DNA of 64,000 bases from Aquabacter spiritensis (GCF_004346185.1 NZ_SMAI01000003.1:248001-312000); one strand, 5' to 3'; shown: positions 8,710-17,142, counted from the stretch's first letter. The notes: generated by a model not told the origin, from the letters alone. Program-made: numbers and translations.

Positions 8710-10209
8710 TCACTCCTCGCGCAAGGCGACGGCGCGGGTGCGCTTGACGCTGGGCAGGACCATCACCGCGAGCAAAGCGGCGGACACGAGCAGCAGGCCG
8801 GCGCTGATCGGGCGGTCGATGAAGGTGGCGGGATCGCCGCCCGCCAGCAGCATGGCGCGCTTGAAATTCTCCTCCATCATCGGACCGAGGATGAAGCCGA
8901 GCACCAAGGGGGTGGGCTCGAAGCCGAGCTTCGCCATGACATAGCCCAGCACCCCGGCGCCGACCGCGAGATAGACGTCGAACGCCTGGTTCGCGATCGA
9001 ATAGACGCCGATCGCGCTGAAGAAGAGGATGGCGGGGAACATCAGCCGGTAGGGCACCTGGAGCAGCTTCACCCAGAGCCCGACGAGCGGCAGGTTGAGG
9101 ACCAGCAGCATCAGATTGCCGATCCACATGCTGGCGATCATCCCCCAGAACAGGGGGGCGTGCTCGGTCATGACCTGGGGACCGGGAATGATGCCCTGGA
9201 TCGTCATCGCCCCGGCCATGACCGCCATGATGGCGTTGGAGGGAACGCCGAGCGTGAGCAGCGGGATGAACGAGGTCTGCGCCCCGGCATTGTTGGCGGC
9301 CTCCGGCGCCGCCACGCCGGCGATGGCGCCCTTGCCGAAGCGGTCCGGCGTGCGCGACAGCTTCTTCTCCAGCGCATAGGCACCGAACGAGGCGAGCAGG
9401 GCGCCGCCGCCGGGCAGGACCCCGAGGATCGAGCCGAGGAAGGTCCCGCGCACGATGGGCATCGCGCTTTCGGACAGTTCGGCCCGCGTCGGAAACAGAT
9501 CCCGCAGCGGGATCGCGGCGACCCGCGTCAGATCCCGTTCCAGATTGAGGATGATTTCGGTGAGGCCGAACAGGCCGACGGCGATGGCGACGAAGCTCAT
9601 GCCGTCGGCCATCGCGTCGATGCCGAAGGTGAGGCGCGGCATCGGCGAGTTGGCGTCGGTGCCGGCCAGCCCGAGGAAGATCCCGAACAGGATCATCACC
9701 GCGGCCTTGTGGAGCGCCCCGGTGGCGAGGACCATCGAGCAGACGAGGCCGAGGACCATCAGCGAGAAATATTCCACCGGGCCGAACTTCAGCGCGAGCG
9801 CCGCCATAGCGGGGCCGAACTGGGCGATGAGCACGGTCGAGACGGTGCCGGCGAAGAAGGAGGCGATGGCGGCGATGGCGAGCGCCGCGCCGGCCCGGCC
9901 GCGCCGGGCCATGGCATAGCCGTCGAGCGTGGTGGCGACGGAATTGGCTTCGCCCGGCAGATTGACCAGGATCGCGGTGGTCGAGCCGCCATATTGCGCG
10001 CCGTAATAGATCCCCGCGAGCATGATCAGCGAGGTGGTCGGCGCGAGGTGGAAGGTCAGGGGCAGGAGCATCGCCATGGTGGCGACCGCGCCGATTCCCG
10101 GCAGGACGCCGATCAGCGTCCCCAGCAGGACGCCGAGGAAGCAGAACAGGAGGTTGTCGAACCCCGCCGCCACGCCGAGGCCGAGCGAGATGTTCTGGGC
10201 GAGGTCCAT
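8710..10209 (-). CDS. tctA: Tripartite tricarboxylate transporter large membrane subunit TctA
   Basis: A 499-residue polytopic membrane protein with about 11-12 helices. It has the TctA family blocks LLGTLIGVLPGIGAVATMAM, GIYYGAQYGGSTTAILVNLPGE, GILPGGGALLASFGAYALEKK and AAPEAANNAGAQTSFIPLLTLGVP. TctA with TctB forms the secondary transporter that accepts carboxylate-type substrates from the TctC receptor. It lies 9 nt after tctB and 3 nt before the NMT1-like gene. The substrate cannot be read from the sequence, and the downstream urate-pathway enzyme is the only hint. Confidence 0.95.
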   Translation of the reverse strand: MDLAQNISLGLGVAAGFDNLLFCFLGVLLGTLIGVLPGIGAVATMAMLLPLTFHLAPTTSLIMLAGIYYGAQYGGSTTAILVNLPGEANSVATTLDGYAMARRGRAGAALAIAAIASFFAGTVSTVLIAQFGPAMAALALKFGPVEYFSLMVLGLVCSMVLATGALHKAAVMILFGIFLGLAGTDANSPMPRLTFGIDAMADGMSFVAIAVGLFGLTEIILNLERDLTRVAAIPLRDLFPTRAELSESAMPIVRGTFLGSILGVLPGGGALLASFGAYALEKKLSRTPDRFGKGAIAGVAAPEAANNAGAQTSFIPLLTLGVPSNAIMAVMAGAMTIQGIIPGPQVMTEHAPLFWGMIASMWIGNLMLLVLNLPLVGLWVKLLQVPYRLMFPAILFFSAIGVYSIANQAFDVYLAVGAGVLGYVMAKLGFEPTPLVLGFILGPMMEENFKRAMLLAGGDPATFIDRPISAGLLLVSAALLAVMVLPSVKRTRAVALREE

Positions 10210-10218
10210 GGCATGTCC

Positions 10219-10674
10219 TCAGCGGGGCCAGATCGGGATGGCGAGGCCGAGGCCCTTGACGAAGGCCAGGGCGCCGAAGAGCGCGAGGACCGCACACAAG
10301 GCCGGCGTCTCGCGGTGGCGCGTGATCGGGCTCGCAAAGCTCGCGACGAGGGTCGCGGCGACCACCGCCAGCACGATCCCATAGCGGTCGACGAGCAGGC
10401 CGAAGATCACCACCGCGCCGGAGATTGCGACCAGGGGGCGCCAGTGCACCGCCTCCTGGACCTCCCGGCCGTCCCACAGCCCGCCGAAGGTCATGGCGGC
10501 CCCGGTGAGGAGGATCAGCCAGGCCAAAGCGAGAGGTACGTAGCCCGGACCCATTTCCTGCGCGGTGCCGATCTCGAGATCGCCGACCGCAAGGTGGCAG
10601 ACGCCGCCCAGGATCAGGATGAAGAGCCCGGACAGGAACTCCGTGCGGCGGAGCAGACCGGCGAGGTTCGGCAT
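10219..10674 (-). CDS. tctB: Tripartite tricarboxylate transporter small membrane subunit TctB
   Basis: A 151-residue protein with four predicted membrane helices (about residues 12-30, 45-64, 82-108 and 122-142) and the weakly conserved TctB layout. The start MPNLAGLLRRTEF follows the tctC stop by 10 nt and has GAGG upstream. The order tctC-tctB-tctA on one strand is a full tripartite system. The family assignment relies on size, helix number and position between tctC and tctA. Confidence 0.88.
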   Translation of the reverse strand: MPNLAGLLRRTEFLSGLFILILGGVCHLAVGDLEIGTAQEMGPGYVPLALAWLILLTGAAMTFGGLWDGREVQEAVHWRPLVAISGAVVIFGLLVDRYGIVLAVVAATLVASFASPITRHRETPALCAVLALFGALAFVKGLGLAIPIWPR

Positions 10675-10684
10675 GGCACCGTCC

Positions 10685-11692
10685 TCACTTCTCCGTGGCG
10701 CCGGCATCGATGATGAGCGGCCGCCACACGGCGATCTGGTCGGCGACGAAGGCGGCATATTGCGCGCTCGTCATCGGCTTGGTCTCGATGCCCCAGGTCG
10801 AGAGCTTGTCCTTCACCGCGGGGGTGGCGACGGCGGCGGCCACCGCGTCGTGGATCTTGGCCACGAGCTCGGGCGGCATGCCGGCCGGGCCGGAGACGCC
10901 GAGCCAGTTCTCGAGCACGATGTCGAGGCCCTGTTCGCGGAAGGTCGGCACGTCGGGGGCCTGCGAAATCCGCTCGGGCGCGGCGACGCCGATCGCCACC
11001 GCCTCGCCCGATTTGATCATGGGGACGTTCTGGGCGAGCAGGTCGTAATAGGATTTCAGCACGCCGGCCTTGAAATCCTGGATCGCCGGCGCGCTGCCTT
11101 TATAGGGCACGTGCACCATCTGGATGCCGGCCTTCTTCTTCACCGCCTCGCCGAGAATGTGGCTGATCGAGCCGACGCCGCTGGAGCCGTAGGTCAGCTT
11201 GGGATCGGCCTTGGCGAGCGCGACGAAGCCGTTCAGATCCTTCACGCCGAGCGAAGGCTGCACCATGAGGCCGGGCGCCGAGGCGCCGATATAGGCGATG
11301 TGGGTGAAGTCCTTGACCGGATCGTAGGGGATCTTCTTGAACTGGGTGGGGGCGATGGTGAAGGGCGCGTTGTTGGCGAGGATCAGGGTGTAGCCGTCGG
11401 GAGCCTCCTTGCGCACCAGTTCGGCGGCGACGGTGCCGCCGGCGCCGGGGCGGTTGTCGACCAGGACCTGCTGGCCGAGCCGTTCCGTCAGGTTCTGGCC
11501 GATCAGCCGCGCGACGATGTCGCTGGTGCCGCCGGGCGGGAAGGTGACGACGATCCGGATCGGCTTCTGCGGCCAGTCGGAGGCCTGAGCGAAAGCGCCG
11601 GGAGACGGCAAAGCGACGGCGGCGGCGAGCGCCAGAGCGGAGCCGAGAAGGGCTCTGCGGGAAGCGGTCCGGATCAGGCTGGAAAACGGCAT
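10685..11692 (-). CDS. tctC: TctC (Bug family) extracytoplasmic receptor
   Basis: A 335-residue periplasmic receptor. The N-terminus carries a Tat-like SRRALLGS motif and a hydrophobic stretch ending in AFA, followed by the mature start QASDWPQKPIRIVVTFPPGG. Typical Bug blocks follow: NRPGAGGTVAAELVRK, DGYTLILANN, VPYKGSAPAIQDFKAG. It binds an organic acid and delivers it to TctAB encoded just downstream. The ATG at 11692 was chosen because the open frame upstream of it is not receptor-like. It is divergent from the LysR gene, the likely regulator. Confidence 0.93.
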   Translation of the reverse strand: MPFSSLIRTASRRALLGSALALAAAVALPSPGAFAQASDWPQKPIRIVVTFPPGGTSDIVARLIGQNLTERLGQQVLVDNRPGAGGTVAAELVRKEAPDGYTLILANNAPFTIAPTQFKKIPYDPVKDFTHIAYIGASAPGLMVQPSLGVKDLNGFVALAKADPKLTYGSSGVGSISHILGEAVKKKAGIQMVHVPYKGSAPAIQDFKAGVLKSYYDLLAQNVPMIKSGEAVAIGVAAPERISQAPDVPTFREQGLDIVLENWLGVSGPAGMPPELVAKIHDAVAAAVATPAVKDKLSTWGIETKPMTSAQYAAFVADQIAVWRPLIIDAGATEK

Positions 11693-11820
11693 CGCAAGGT
11701 CCTCTGGAAGCTGGTGCGGCGGGTTGATCCACCGTTCTGAAGCCGAGGCTAGGGGTGAACTGCGTTGCCGTCCATCGCAGCTTGAGCAATGATGCATTCG
11801 AAAAATTAGGATGAAAAAGG

Positions 11821-12768
11821 ATGCGGCCCTCCTTCGTCCCCGCGGCGCTGCGCTATGTCGATCAGGTCGCCCGCTCCGGGTCGATCCAGCAGGCCTCGCG
11901 CGAGCTGCGGGTCGCCGCCTCCGCCATCGACCGGCAGATCCTGCTGCTGGAGCAGGACCTCGGCGTGCCGCTGTTCGAGCGGCGCCCGCGCGGCATGCAG
12001 CTCACCGCGTCCGGCGAAGCGATCCTCGGCCTGATCCGGCGCTGGCGCATCGACGAGCGCCGCGCCATCGCCGAGATCCGGCGCCTGCAGGGCGTGCAGC
12101 AGGGGCACGTCCAGTTGTTCGCGATGGACAGCCACACCACCAGTTTCCTGCCGCGCCTCGTCGACCGGCTGGCGCAGGCGCATCCCCTGGTCTCGCTCGA
12201 TATCGAGATCGGCAGCCCCGACGAGGCGCCGGCCGCCCTCCTCGCCGGCCGCGCCGACGTCGCGGTCGCCTTCAATCTGCCGCCGCGGCGGGATCTCCAG
12301 GTGCTGTGGCGCGAGGATCTGCCGATCGGCTGCGTCGTCGCGCCGTCGCATCCTTTGGCGGGCGCCCGCTCGGTCAGCATGCAGGAGATCTGCGCCCATC
12401 CCGTGGCCTTGCAGAGCAAGGCGCTCGCGATCCGGCGCTTTCTCGAAGCGCAATACAGCTGGCTTCTGGCGGGCGCGAAGGGGCAGGTGGAATCGAACTC
12501 GCTCCAGCTCGTGAAGCTGCTCGCCTGCAGCGGCCGCTATGCCGTGGTGACCTCCGAGCTCGACGCGGCGCCGGAATTGATCTCCGGCGCCCTGGTCTTC
12601 GTCCCGGTGCGGGACACGGGCGCGGAACCGCAGACGATCAGCATCGCGGTCGAGGCGAAAGGGGTGGATTCGGTGGTGCGGCTGGTGGCGCAGCACCTCA
12701 CCGAGGCCGTCGCCGCGTGCCTCGCCGAGGTGCGTGCCGCGCGGGATCCGGCGCCGGCGCCCGGTTAG
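11821..12768 (+). CDS. LysR-type transcriptional regulator
   Basis: A 315-residue LTTR. The winged HTH is at residues 1-65 (ALRYVDQVARSGSIQQASRE, AIDRQILLLEQDLGVPLFER, LTASGEAIL). The effector domain (about residues 95-300) shows the common GRADVAVAFN and IGCVVAPSHPLAG blocks. It is transcribed divergently from tctCBA, with 128 nt between the two starts, the usual arrangement for a regulator of the neighbouring transporter and urate enzyme. AGGA lies about 10 nt before the ATG. A second ATG 10 nt upstream is in another frame. Confidence 0.9.
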   Translation: MRPSFVPAALRYVDQVARSGSIQQASRELRVAASAIDRQILLLEQDLGVPLFERRPRGMQLTASGEAILGLIRRWRIDERRAIAEIRRLQGVQQGHVQLFAMDSHTTSFLPRLVDRLAQAHPLVSLDIEIGSPDEAPAALLAGRADVAVAFNLPPRRDLQVLWREDLPIGCVVAPSHPLAGARSVSMQEICAHPVALQSKALAIRRFLEAQYSWLLAGAKGQVESNSLQLVKLLACSGRYAVVTSELDAAPELISGALVFVPVRDTGAEPQTISIAVEAKGVDSVVRLVAQHLTEAVAACLAEVRAARDPAPAPG

Positions 12769-12790
12769 GCCGGATCGCTGAAACCGGATA

Positions 12791-12823
12791 TTACTTCTTT
12801 TAAAAGCTTAAGTCGGAAGTTAT
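12791..12823 (+). promoter_or_regulatory. Two-layer dyad upstream of the AA_synth-enamidase operon
   Basis: ACTTC (12793-12797) and GAAGT (12816-12820) are placed exactly symmetrically about the hexamer AAGCTT (12804-12809). The site begins TTACTT and lies about 96 nt before the AA_synth start. The dyad at 25168-25199 before the HpaB gene has the same geometry and also begins TTACTT at the same distance from its centre. It is a candidate operator for a local regulator such as the MarR protein at 14820. Confidence 0.5.
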
Positions 12824-12918
12824 CATTTTCGCACGGACCGTCGGGCTGCGGCACCGCGGCCTTGAACGAAGCCCAGAACACCGAAGCCCAGAACACGAAG
12901 CTCAGGAAAGAAGCGACG

Positions 12919-13500
12919 ATGAAGATCGACATCCAGCGCCTCCTCACCATGATCGACCACAAGACCGTCGAAGCCGGCCGAAGCCACGACCAGCCGCTCC
13001 GCAAGGTCGCGGTGATCGCTTTGGTCAAGAATCCCTATGCCAGGCGCTATGTCGAGGACCTGTCCGAGATGATCGCGGCGAGCGAAGCGCTCGGCGCGGC
13101 GATGTCGGAGGCGGCGGTCGCCGCGATGGGCGGGCTTCCGGTCGAGAGCTACGGCAAAGGCGGGGTGGTCGGCATGGGCGGCGAGGTCGAACATGCCAAT
13201 GCGATGCTCACCACCACCTTCGCCGAGCCGCTGCGCGCGGCGGTGGGCGGCGCGCTCGCCTGGATCCCGTCCTTCACCAAGCGCGCGCCCGCCGGGGCGC
13301 TGATCGACGTGCCCCTGGCGCACAAGGACGCGCTCTATGTCCGCTCGCATTATGACGGCATGACCCTGCGCCTGCCCGACGAGATGCCGGACGCGGACGA
13401 AGTGGCGCTGATCATCTGCCTCGCCAATCGCGGCCGCCTCAATGCCCGCGTCGGCGGCCTCGCCAGCGATGCGATCCGCGCCAAAGACGGCCTGCGCTGA
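12919..13500 (+). CDS. Amino acid synthesis (AA_synth, DUF1185) family protein
   Basis: A 193-residue protein starting MKIDIQRLLTMIDHKTVEAG. It matches the AA_synth/DUF1185 family in its blocks PLRKVAVIALVKNPYAGRYV-like (here KVAVIALVKNPYARRYVEDL), ESYGKGGVVGMGGEVEHANA and SEMIAASEALG. The biochemical role of the family is not settled. It precedes an enamidase-like amidohydrolase by 21 nt, which suggests action on the same small N-containing compound. The ATG was chosen for its GGAAAG about 9 nt upstream. The frame extends 19 codons further up through a 15-bp tandem duplication that looks non-coding. Confidence 0.82.
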   Translation: MKIDIQRLLTMIDHKTVEAGRSHDQPLRKVAVIALVKNPYARRYVEDLSEMIAASEALGAAMSEAAVAAMGGLPVESYGKGGVVGMGGEVEHANAMLTTTFAEPLRAAVGGALAWIPSFTKRAPAGALIDVPLAHKDALYVRSHYDGMTLRLPDEMPDADEVALIICLANRGRLNARVGGLASDAIRAKDGLR

Positions 13501-13521
13501 CATCCCGACCCGGAGGCCGAC

Positions 13522-14718
13522 ATGCGCACCGTCATCGTCAATCTGGGCCGGATCGTCACCGGCCGCCTCGACCGTCCGTTCGCGGAGGGCGATGCGATCG
13601 TCATGGAGGACGGCCTGATCCGCGCGGTGGGAACCGCGTCGTCGGCCGACCTCGCATCCGCCGACGTGGTGATCGATGCCGGCGGCACGATCGCCATTCC
13701 GGGCCTGATCGACAGTCACGTCCACATCACCTTCGGGGATTACACGCCGCGCCAGCGCGTGGTCGGCTATCTCGAAAGCTATCTCCATGGCGGCACCACG
13801 ACCGCCATCACCGCCTCGGAGGTCCATGTGCCGGGGCGGCCGAAGGATCCCGCCGGGGTGAAGGCGCTCGCTTTGGCGGCGCAGGCCTGCTTCCGCGACT
13901 ACCGGCCGGGGGGCATGCGGGTGCATGCCGGCTCGATCATCCTCGAACCGGGCCTCACCGAAGCCGATCTCGCCGAACTCGCGCAGGCGGGCATCTGGCT
14001 CGCCAAAGCCGGCTTCGGCGCCTTTGCGACGCCGCACGATTACGCCCCGCTGATGCGTGCGGCGCGCGACCTCGGCATGATCACCACCATGCATACTGGG
14101 GGATCCTCGATCCCCGGCTCGTCGGGGATCTGGGCCGAGCACGTCCTCGCCTCCCACCCGAACGTCTCGTTCCACGTCAATGGCGGGCCGGTCGCGATGC
14201 CCGAGGCGGGCTTTGCCCGCCTGGTCGAGGAGAGCGACATCGCGCTCCAGATCTGCACCGCCGGCAATCTGCGGACCGCGCTCCTGACCGCGCGGCTGCT
14301 GGAGGAAGCGGGCCAGTGCGAACGCCTGCTGATCGCGACCGACACGCCCACCGGCAGCGGGATCATGCCGCTCGGCATGTTCTACACCATCTCCCATCTC
14401 GCCAGCCTCGGCGGCATGCCGCCGGAACGCGCGATCGCCGCGGCGACCGGCAACAATGCGGAGGTCTACCGGCTGAATTCGGGCCGGCTGGAAGAAGGCC
14501 GCGACGCCGACGTGGTGCTGATCGATGCCTGCGCCGGCGGTTCGAAGACCGACGCCCTGTCGGCTCTGGTCAATGGCGACGTCCCGGCGGTGGGCGCGGT
14601 GGTGACGGCCGGCATCCCGCGCTTCGTCGGCCGCAGCCGGAACACCCCGGCCGCCATGAAGCCGGTGCGCGTCGCGCACTGCACGTTGCCGTTCGACTTC
14701 TCGGGCGCGGCGCACTGA
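13522..14718 (+). CDS. Enamidase-like amidohydrolase
   Basis: A 398-residue metal-dependent amidohydrolase. The metal site begins with HVH at 66-68 (PGLIDSHVHITFGDYTPRQ). It is followed by GGTTTAITASEVHVPGRPKD, MHTGGSSIPGSSGIWAE, HVNGGP, the late Asp in IATDTPTGSG and ATGNNAEVYRLNSG. These blocks are close to the enamidase of anaerobic nicotinate fermentation, which hydrolyses 6-oxo-tetrahydronicotinate to 2-formylglutarate and ammonia. The exact substrate here is not known; a cyclic enamide is likely. It follows the AA_synth gene and precedes a MarR gene on the same strand. Confidence 0.85.
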   Translation: MRTVIVNLGRIVTGRLDRPFAEGDAIVMEDGLIRAVGTASSADLASADVVIDAGGTIAIPGLIDSHVHITFGDYTPRQRVVGYLESYLHGGTTTAITASEVHVPGRPKDPAGVKALALAAQACFRDYRPGGMRVHAGSIILEPGLTEADLAELAQAGIWLAKAGFGAFATPHDYAPLMRAARDLGMITTMHTGGSSIPGSSGIWAEHVLASHPNVSFHVNGGPVAMPEAGFARLVEESDIALQICTAGNLRTALLTARLLEEAGQCERLLIATDTPTGSGIMPLGMFYTISHLASLGGMPPERAIAAATGNNAEVYRLNSGRLEEGRDADVVLIDACAGGSKTDALSALVNGDVPAVGAVVTAGIPRFVGRSRNTPAAMKPVRVAHCTLPFDFSGAAH

Positions 14719-14819
14719 ACCCGGCGCCGCCCGAAAGCGATCGCGGGAGGACAGGCGACAAGAGAAGCTTTTGAAGTTAGGTAGCGGATGGGAAGATTCT
14801 GCATCCTGGGAGGACAGAA

Positions 14820-15437
14820 GTGGCGGAAGCAAAAGCGCTCGCGCGCCCGCGGGGACGACGCAAAGCATCGCCGGTCGACGCGCCGGCCGCCGAGGCGCCC
14901 GCGCCGCCGCTGACCGTCACCCGGCCGGAACTTCTGGTCGACGGCAGCGACCGCGAGTTCCGCCGCCTCGTCCATGCGCTGTTCGGCTTCCTCGTGCGCC
15001 ATGAGGCTATCCGTTCGGGCCATGGCGAGCGGATCGGGCTCGCCGGCATCGAATATACCGTGCTGATCTCGATCGCCCATCTCGCGGCGAGCGAGCCGGC
15101 CTTGAGCGTGAACGGCCTGGCGAGCCACCTCCATCTCAGCGGGGCGTTCGTCACCACCGTCACCAACAAGCTGGCCCGCCAGGGCCTCGTCACGAAGACC
15201 CCCGATGCCGCCGACCGGCGGCGGGTCCAGCTTCAGGTCACCGACAAGGGGCGGCTCCTGCTGGCCGAACTCGCGCCGGTGCAGCGGCGCGTCAACGACA
15301 TCGAATTCGAGAGCCTCAGCCGCGAGGATTTCAAATATCTCCTCGCTTTGATCGAGCGGATGGTCGACAGCGCCGACCGCGCGCTGAAGCTCCAGTCTTA
15401 TCTCCAGGATCAGCCGGTCGAGACCCCGACGCCCTGA
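14820..15437 (+). CDS. MarR-family transcriptional regulator
   Basis: A 205-residue regulator with a Pro/Ala-rich N-terminal extension of about 40 residues. A MarR winged helix follows (VNGLASHLHLSGAFVTTVTNKLARQGLVTKTPDAADRRRVQLQVTDKG). The start is GTG with GGAGGACAGAA directly upstream. MarR proteins of this type (HpaR, NicR) repress aromatic and N-heteroaromatic catabolism genes. AAGCTTTTGAAGT at 14765-14777, just upstream, resembles half of the dyad at 12791-12823, which fits autoregulation. It converges on the hydratase gene. Confidence 0.9.
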   Translation: MAEAKALARPRGRRKASPVDAPAAEAPAPPLTVTRPELLVDGSDREFRRLVHALFGFLVRHEAIRSGHGERIGLAGIEYTVLISIAHLAASEPALSVNGLASHLHLSGAFVTTVTNKLARQGLVTKTPDAADRRRVQLQVTDKGRLLLAELAPVQRRVNDIEFESLSREDFKYLLALIERMVDSADRALKLQSYLQDQPVETPTP

Positions 15438-15456
15438 GCCTGTCCCCGAAGAGCGG

Positions 15457-15487
15457 GGCCGCGGTCCGCGTTCCGGACGTCGCGGCC
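15457..15487. terminator. Bidirectional hairpin between convergent MarR and hydratase genes
   Basis: GGCCGCG (15457-15463) pairs with CGCGGCC (15481-15487), and inside it GTCCG pairs with CGGAC around a 5-nt loop, with a 2-nt bulge. A smaller CCCCG/CGGGG hairpin lies just before. The position between two convergent stop codons fits a shared terminator. There is no U tract. Confidence 0.55.
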
Positions 15488-15509
15488 CAGCCGGTGCCGG
15501 ACGTCCCGT

Positions 15510-16292
15510 TCAGACGAACTGCACGGCGACGCTGCCGAGCGGGCCGAAATCGGCATGCAGCGTGTCGCCCTTGGCGGCCCAGACCGGGCGGGTGAAGGAG
15601 CCGGAGAGCATGAGGTGTCCCGGTTCGAGCACGGTGCCGAAGCGGCCGACCTTGTTGGCGAGCCAGGCGATGGCCATGGCGGGATGGCCGAGCACGCCGG
15701 CGGCGAGGCCGGTCTCCTCGATCTCGGAATTGCGGTAGAAGACCGCGCCGACCCAGCGCAGATCCACATCGGTCGGGCGCACCGGACGCCCGCCCAGCAC
15801 GATGCCGGCGGCCGCGCCGTTGTCGGCGACGGTGTCGGTGATCTTTCGGGGATTCTGCACCCGGGAATCGATGATCTCGATCGAGGGCACGACCCATTCG
15901 GTGGCGCGCAGCACGTCGACGAGGCCGATCCCCGGGCCTTTCAGCGGCTCCTTGAGGATGAAGGTCAGTTCCGGCTCGACGCGCGGCACGCAATAATCCT
16001 CGAACCGGACCTTGGCGCCGTCGTTCAGCAGCATCGAATCGAGCAGATGGCCGTAATCCGGCTCGTCGATCTGCGAGGATTGCTGCATCGCCTTGGAGGT
16101 GAGGCCGATCTTGTGGCCGAGCAGCTTGGCGCCGCCGGCGACCTTGCGCGCCGTCACCATGCTGGAGATGGCGTAGGAATCCTCGATCTCGATATGCGGA
16201 TAGGTCTTGGAGAGTTGCACGGCCGGCGTCTTGGTCGCTTCGGCGGCGAGCAGGATTTCGACGGCCGCTTGGCGTTCTGCTTCGGTCAACAT
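15510..16292 (-). CDS. 2-oxo-hept-4-ene-1,7-dioate hydratase-like enzyme (HpaH/MhpD family)
   Basis: A 260-residue member of the FAH-related hydratase family. It shows LLGHKIGLTSKAMQQSSQI, DYGHLLDSMLLNDG, the metal-site segment PRVEPELTFILKEPLKG and IEIIDSRVQNPRKITDTVADNG. It adds water to the 2-oxo-4-enoate made after meta ring cleavage, as HpaH/HpcG does in the homoprotocatechuate pathway. The ATG at 16292 (MLTEAERQAAVEILLAAE) is preferred for AGGA 5 nt upstream; a GTG 30 nt upstream is the alternative. The GntR gene lies 39 nt upstream on the same strand. No HpaI aldolase is nearby. Confidence 0.9.
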   Translation of the reverse strand: MLTEAERQAAVEILLAAEATKTPAVQLSKTYPHIEIEDSYAISSMVTARKVAGGAKLLGHKIGLTSKAMQQSSQIDEPDYGHLLDSMLLNDGAKVRFEDYCVPRVEPELTFILKEPLKGPGIGLVDVLRATEWVVPSIEIIDSRVQNPRKITDTVADNGAAAGIVLGGRPVRPTDVDLRWVGAVFYRNSEIEETGLAAGVLGHPAMAIAWLANKVGRFGTVLEPGHLMLSGSFTRPVWAAKGDTLHADFGPLGSVAVQFV

Positions 16293-16331
16293 GGGGATCC
16301 TATCGGTTGATATGGGAGACACGGGGGCGGG

Positions 16332-17024
16332 TCAGGCGTCGGGCAGTTCGTTCAGACTCATGGCGAGGCGGATCTGCTCGGCGGTTCGAAGGATGTGATC
16401 TTCTACGAGGCGGCAGGCCTTCAGGGTCTGGCGTTCGAGCGCGGCGCGGAAGATCGCGACGTGCTCCTCGTGCACGTTGCGCCGGCCGCCGGACACCATC
16501 CGCGACACCCGGCGGTAGCGCTCGGATTGCTGGTAGAGCTGTTCGCAGAGCCGGGTGAGGCAGGGTGAGCCCGAGCCCGAGACGAGGGCGGCATGGAAGG
16601 CGTGATTTCGCTCCTCCCACGCATTGAGCAATGCGGCGGGGCGTTCCGTCCCCGGGCTCGGCATGCCTTCCTCGAACTGGGAGAGCCGTTCGAACGCCTC
16701 CTTGACGCGCCGTTCCCAGGCGCTGCCGCCTTTGGCGATCGACGCGCTCAGCGCCTCGGTCTCCAGCATGGCCCGGACCCGCGAGACATCGTCGATCTCG
16801 TCGAGCGGGAGCGGCGCGACCCAGAAGCCGCGCTGCCCCTCGGACACCACGAGATGATCGCCCTGCAGCCGCGCCAGGGCTTCGCGCAACGGCGACATGC
16901 CGACCGCGCAGTCCTTCGCCAGAGCCTCCAGCTTCAGCTTTTGGCCGGCGCCCAGATGACCGTCGAGAATCTCCGCGCGGAGCTTCCGGTACGCCTTGTC
17001 CGCAAGGGTCTTGTCCGGGCTCAC
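16332..17024 (-). CDS. GntR-family (FadR/FCD) transcriptional regulator
   Basis: A 230-residue regulator. The winged HTH is at about residues 5-70 (LADKAYRKLRAEILDGHLGAGQKLKLEALAKDCAVGMSPLREALARL) and an FCD helical domain follows. The FCD metal ligands are probably in RVRAMLETEAL, ERNHAFHAAL and HEEHVAIFRAAL. The GTG at 17024 is chosen because GGGAG lies 9 nt upstream; a TTG 42 nt further up is possible. It is cotranscribed with the hydratase and divergent from tctC. Two copies of AATATCGAAAATT in the divergent region are its probable operators. Confidence 0.9.
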   Translation of the reverse strand: MSPDKTLADKAYRKLRAEILDGHLGAGQKLKLEALAKDCAVGMSPLREALARLQGDHLVVSEGQRGFWVAPLPLDEIDDVSRVRAMLETEALSASIAKGGSAWERRVKEAFERLSQFEEGMPSPGTERPAALLNAWEERNHAFHAALVSGSGSPCLTRLCEQLYQQSERYRRVSRMVSGGRRNVHEEHVAIFRAALERQTLKACRLVEDHILRTAEQIRLAMSLNELPDA

Positions 17025-17066
17025 AGCGGCCGTCTCCCGAATTCCGTCTGGGCCAGTGATAGTCAA

Positions 17067-17079
17067 AATATCGAAAATT
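17067..17079. promoter_or_regulatory. Putative GntR operator, site 1
   Basis: AATATCGAAAATT lies in the divergent GntR/tctC region, 43 nt upstream of the GntR start. An identical copy sits at 17130-17142, exactly 63 bp away, which is six turns of B-DNA. Confidence 0.6.
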
Positions 17080-17129
17080 TCAACGCCTATGGCCGCGCAT
17101 GATTGACACGGCCCCGGATATGGGACGTC

Positions 17130-17142
17130 AATATCGAAAATT
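17130..17142. promoter_or_regulatory. Putative GntR operator, site 2
   Basis: Second identical copy of AATATCGAAAATT. A TTGACA hexamer at 17103-17108 lies upstream, so this site could overlap the -10 region of the tctC promoter. Same-face spacing to site 1 suggests cooperative binding or looping. Confidence 0.6.
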
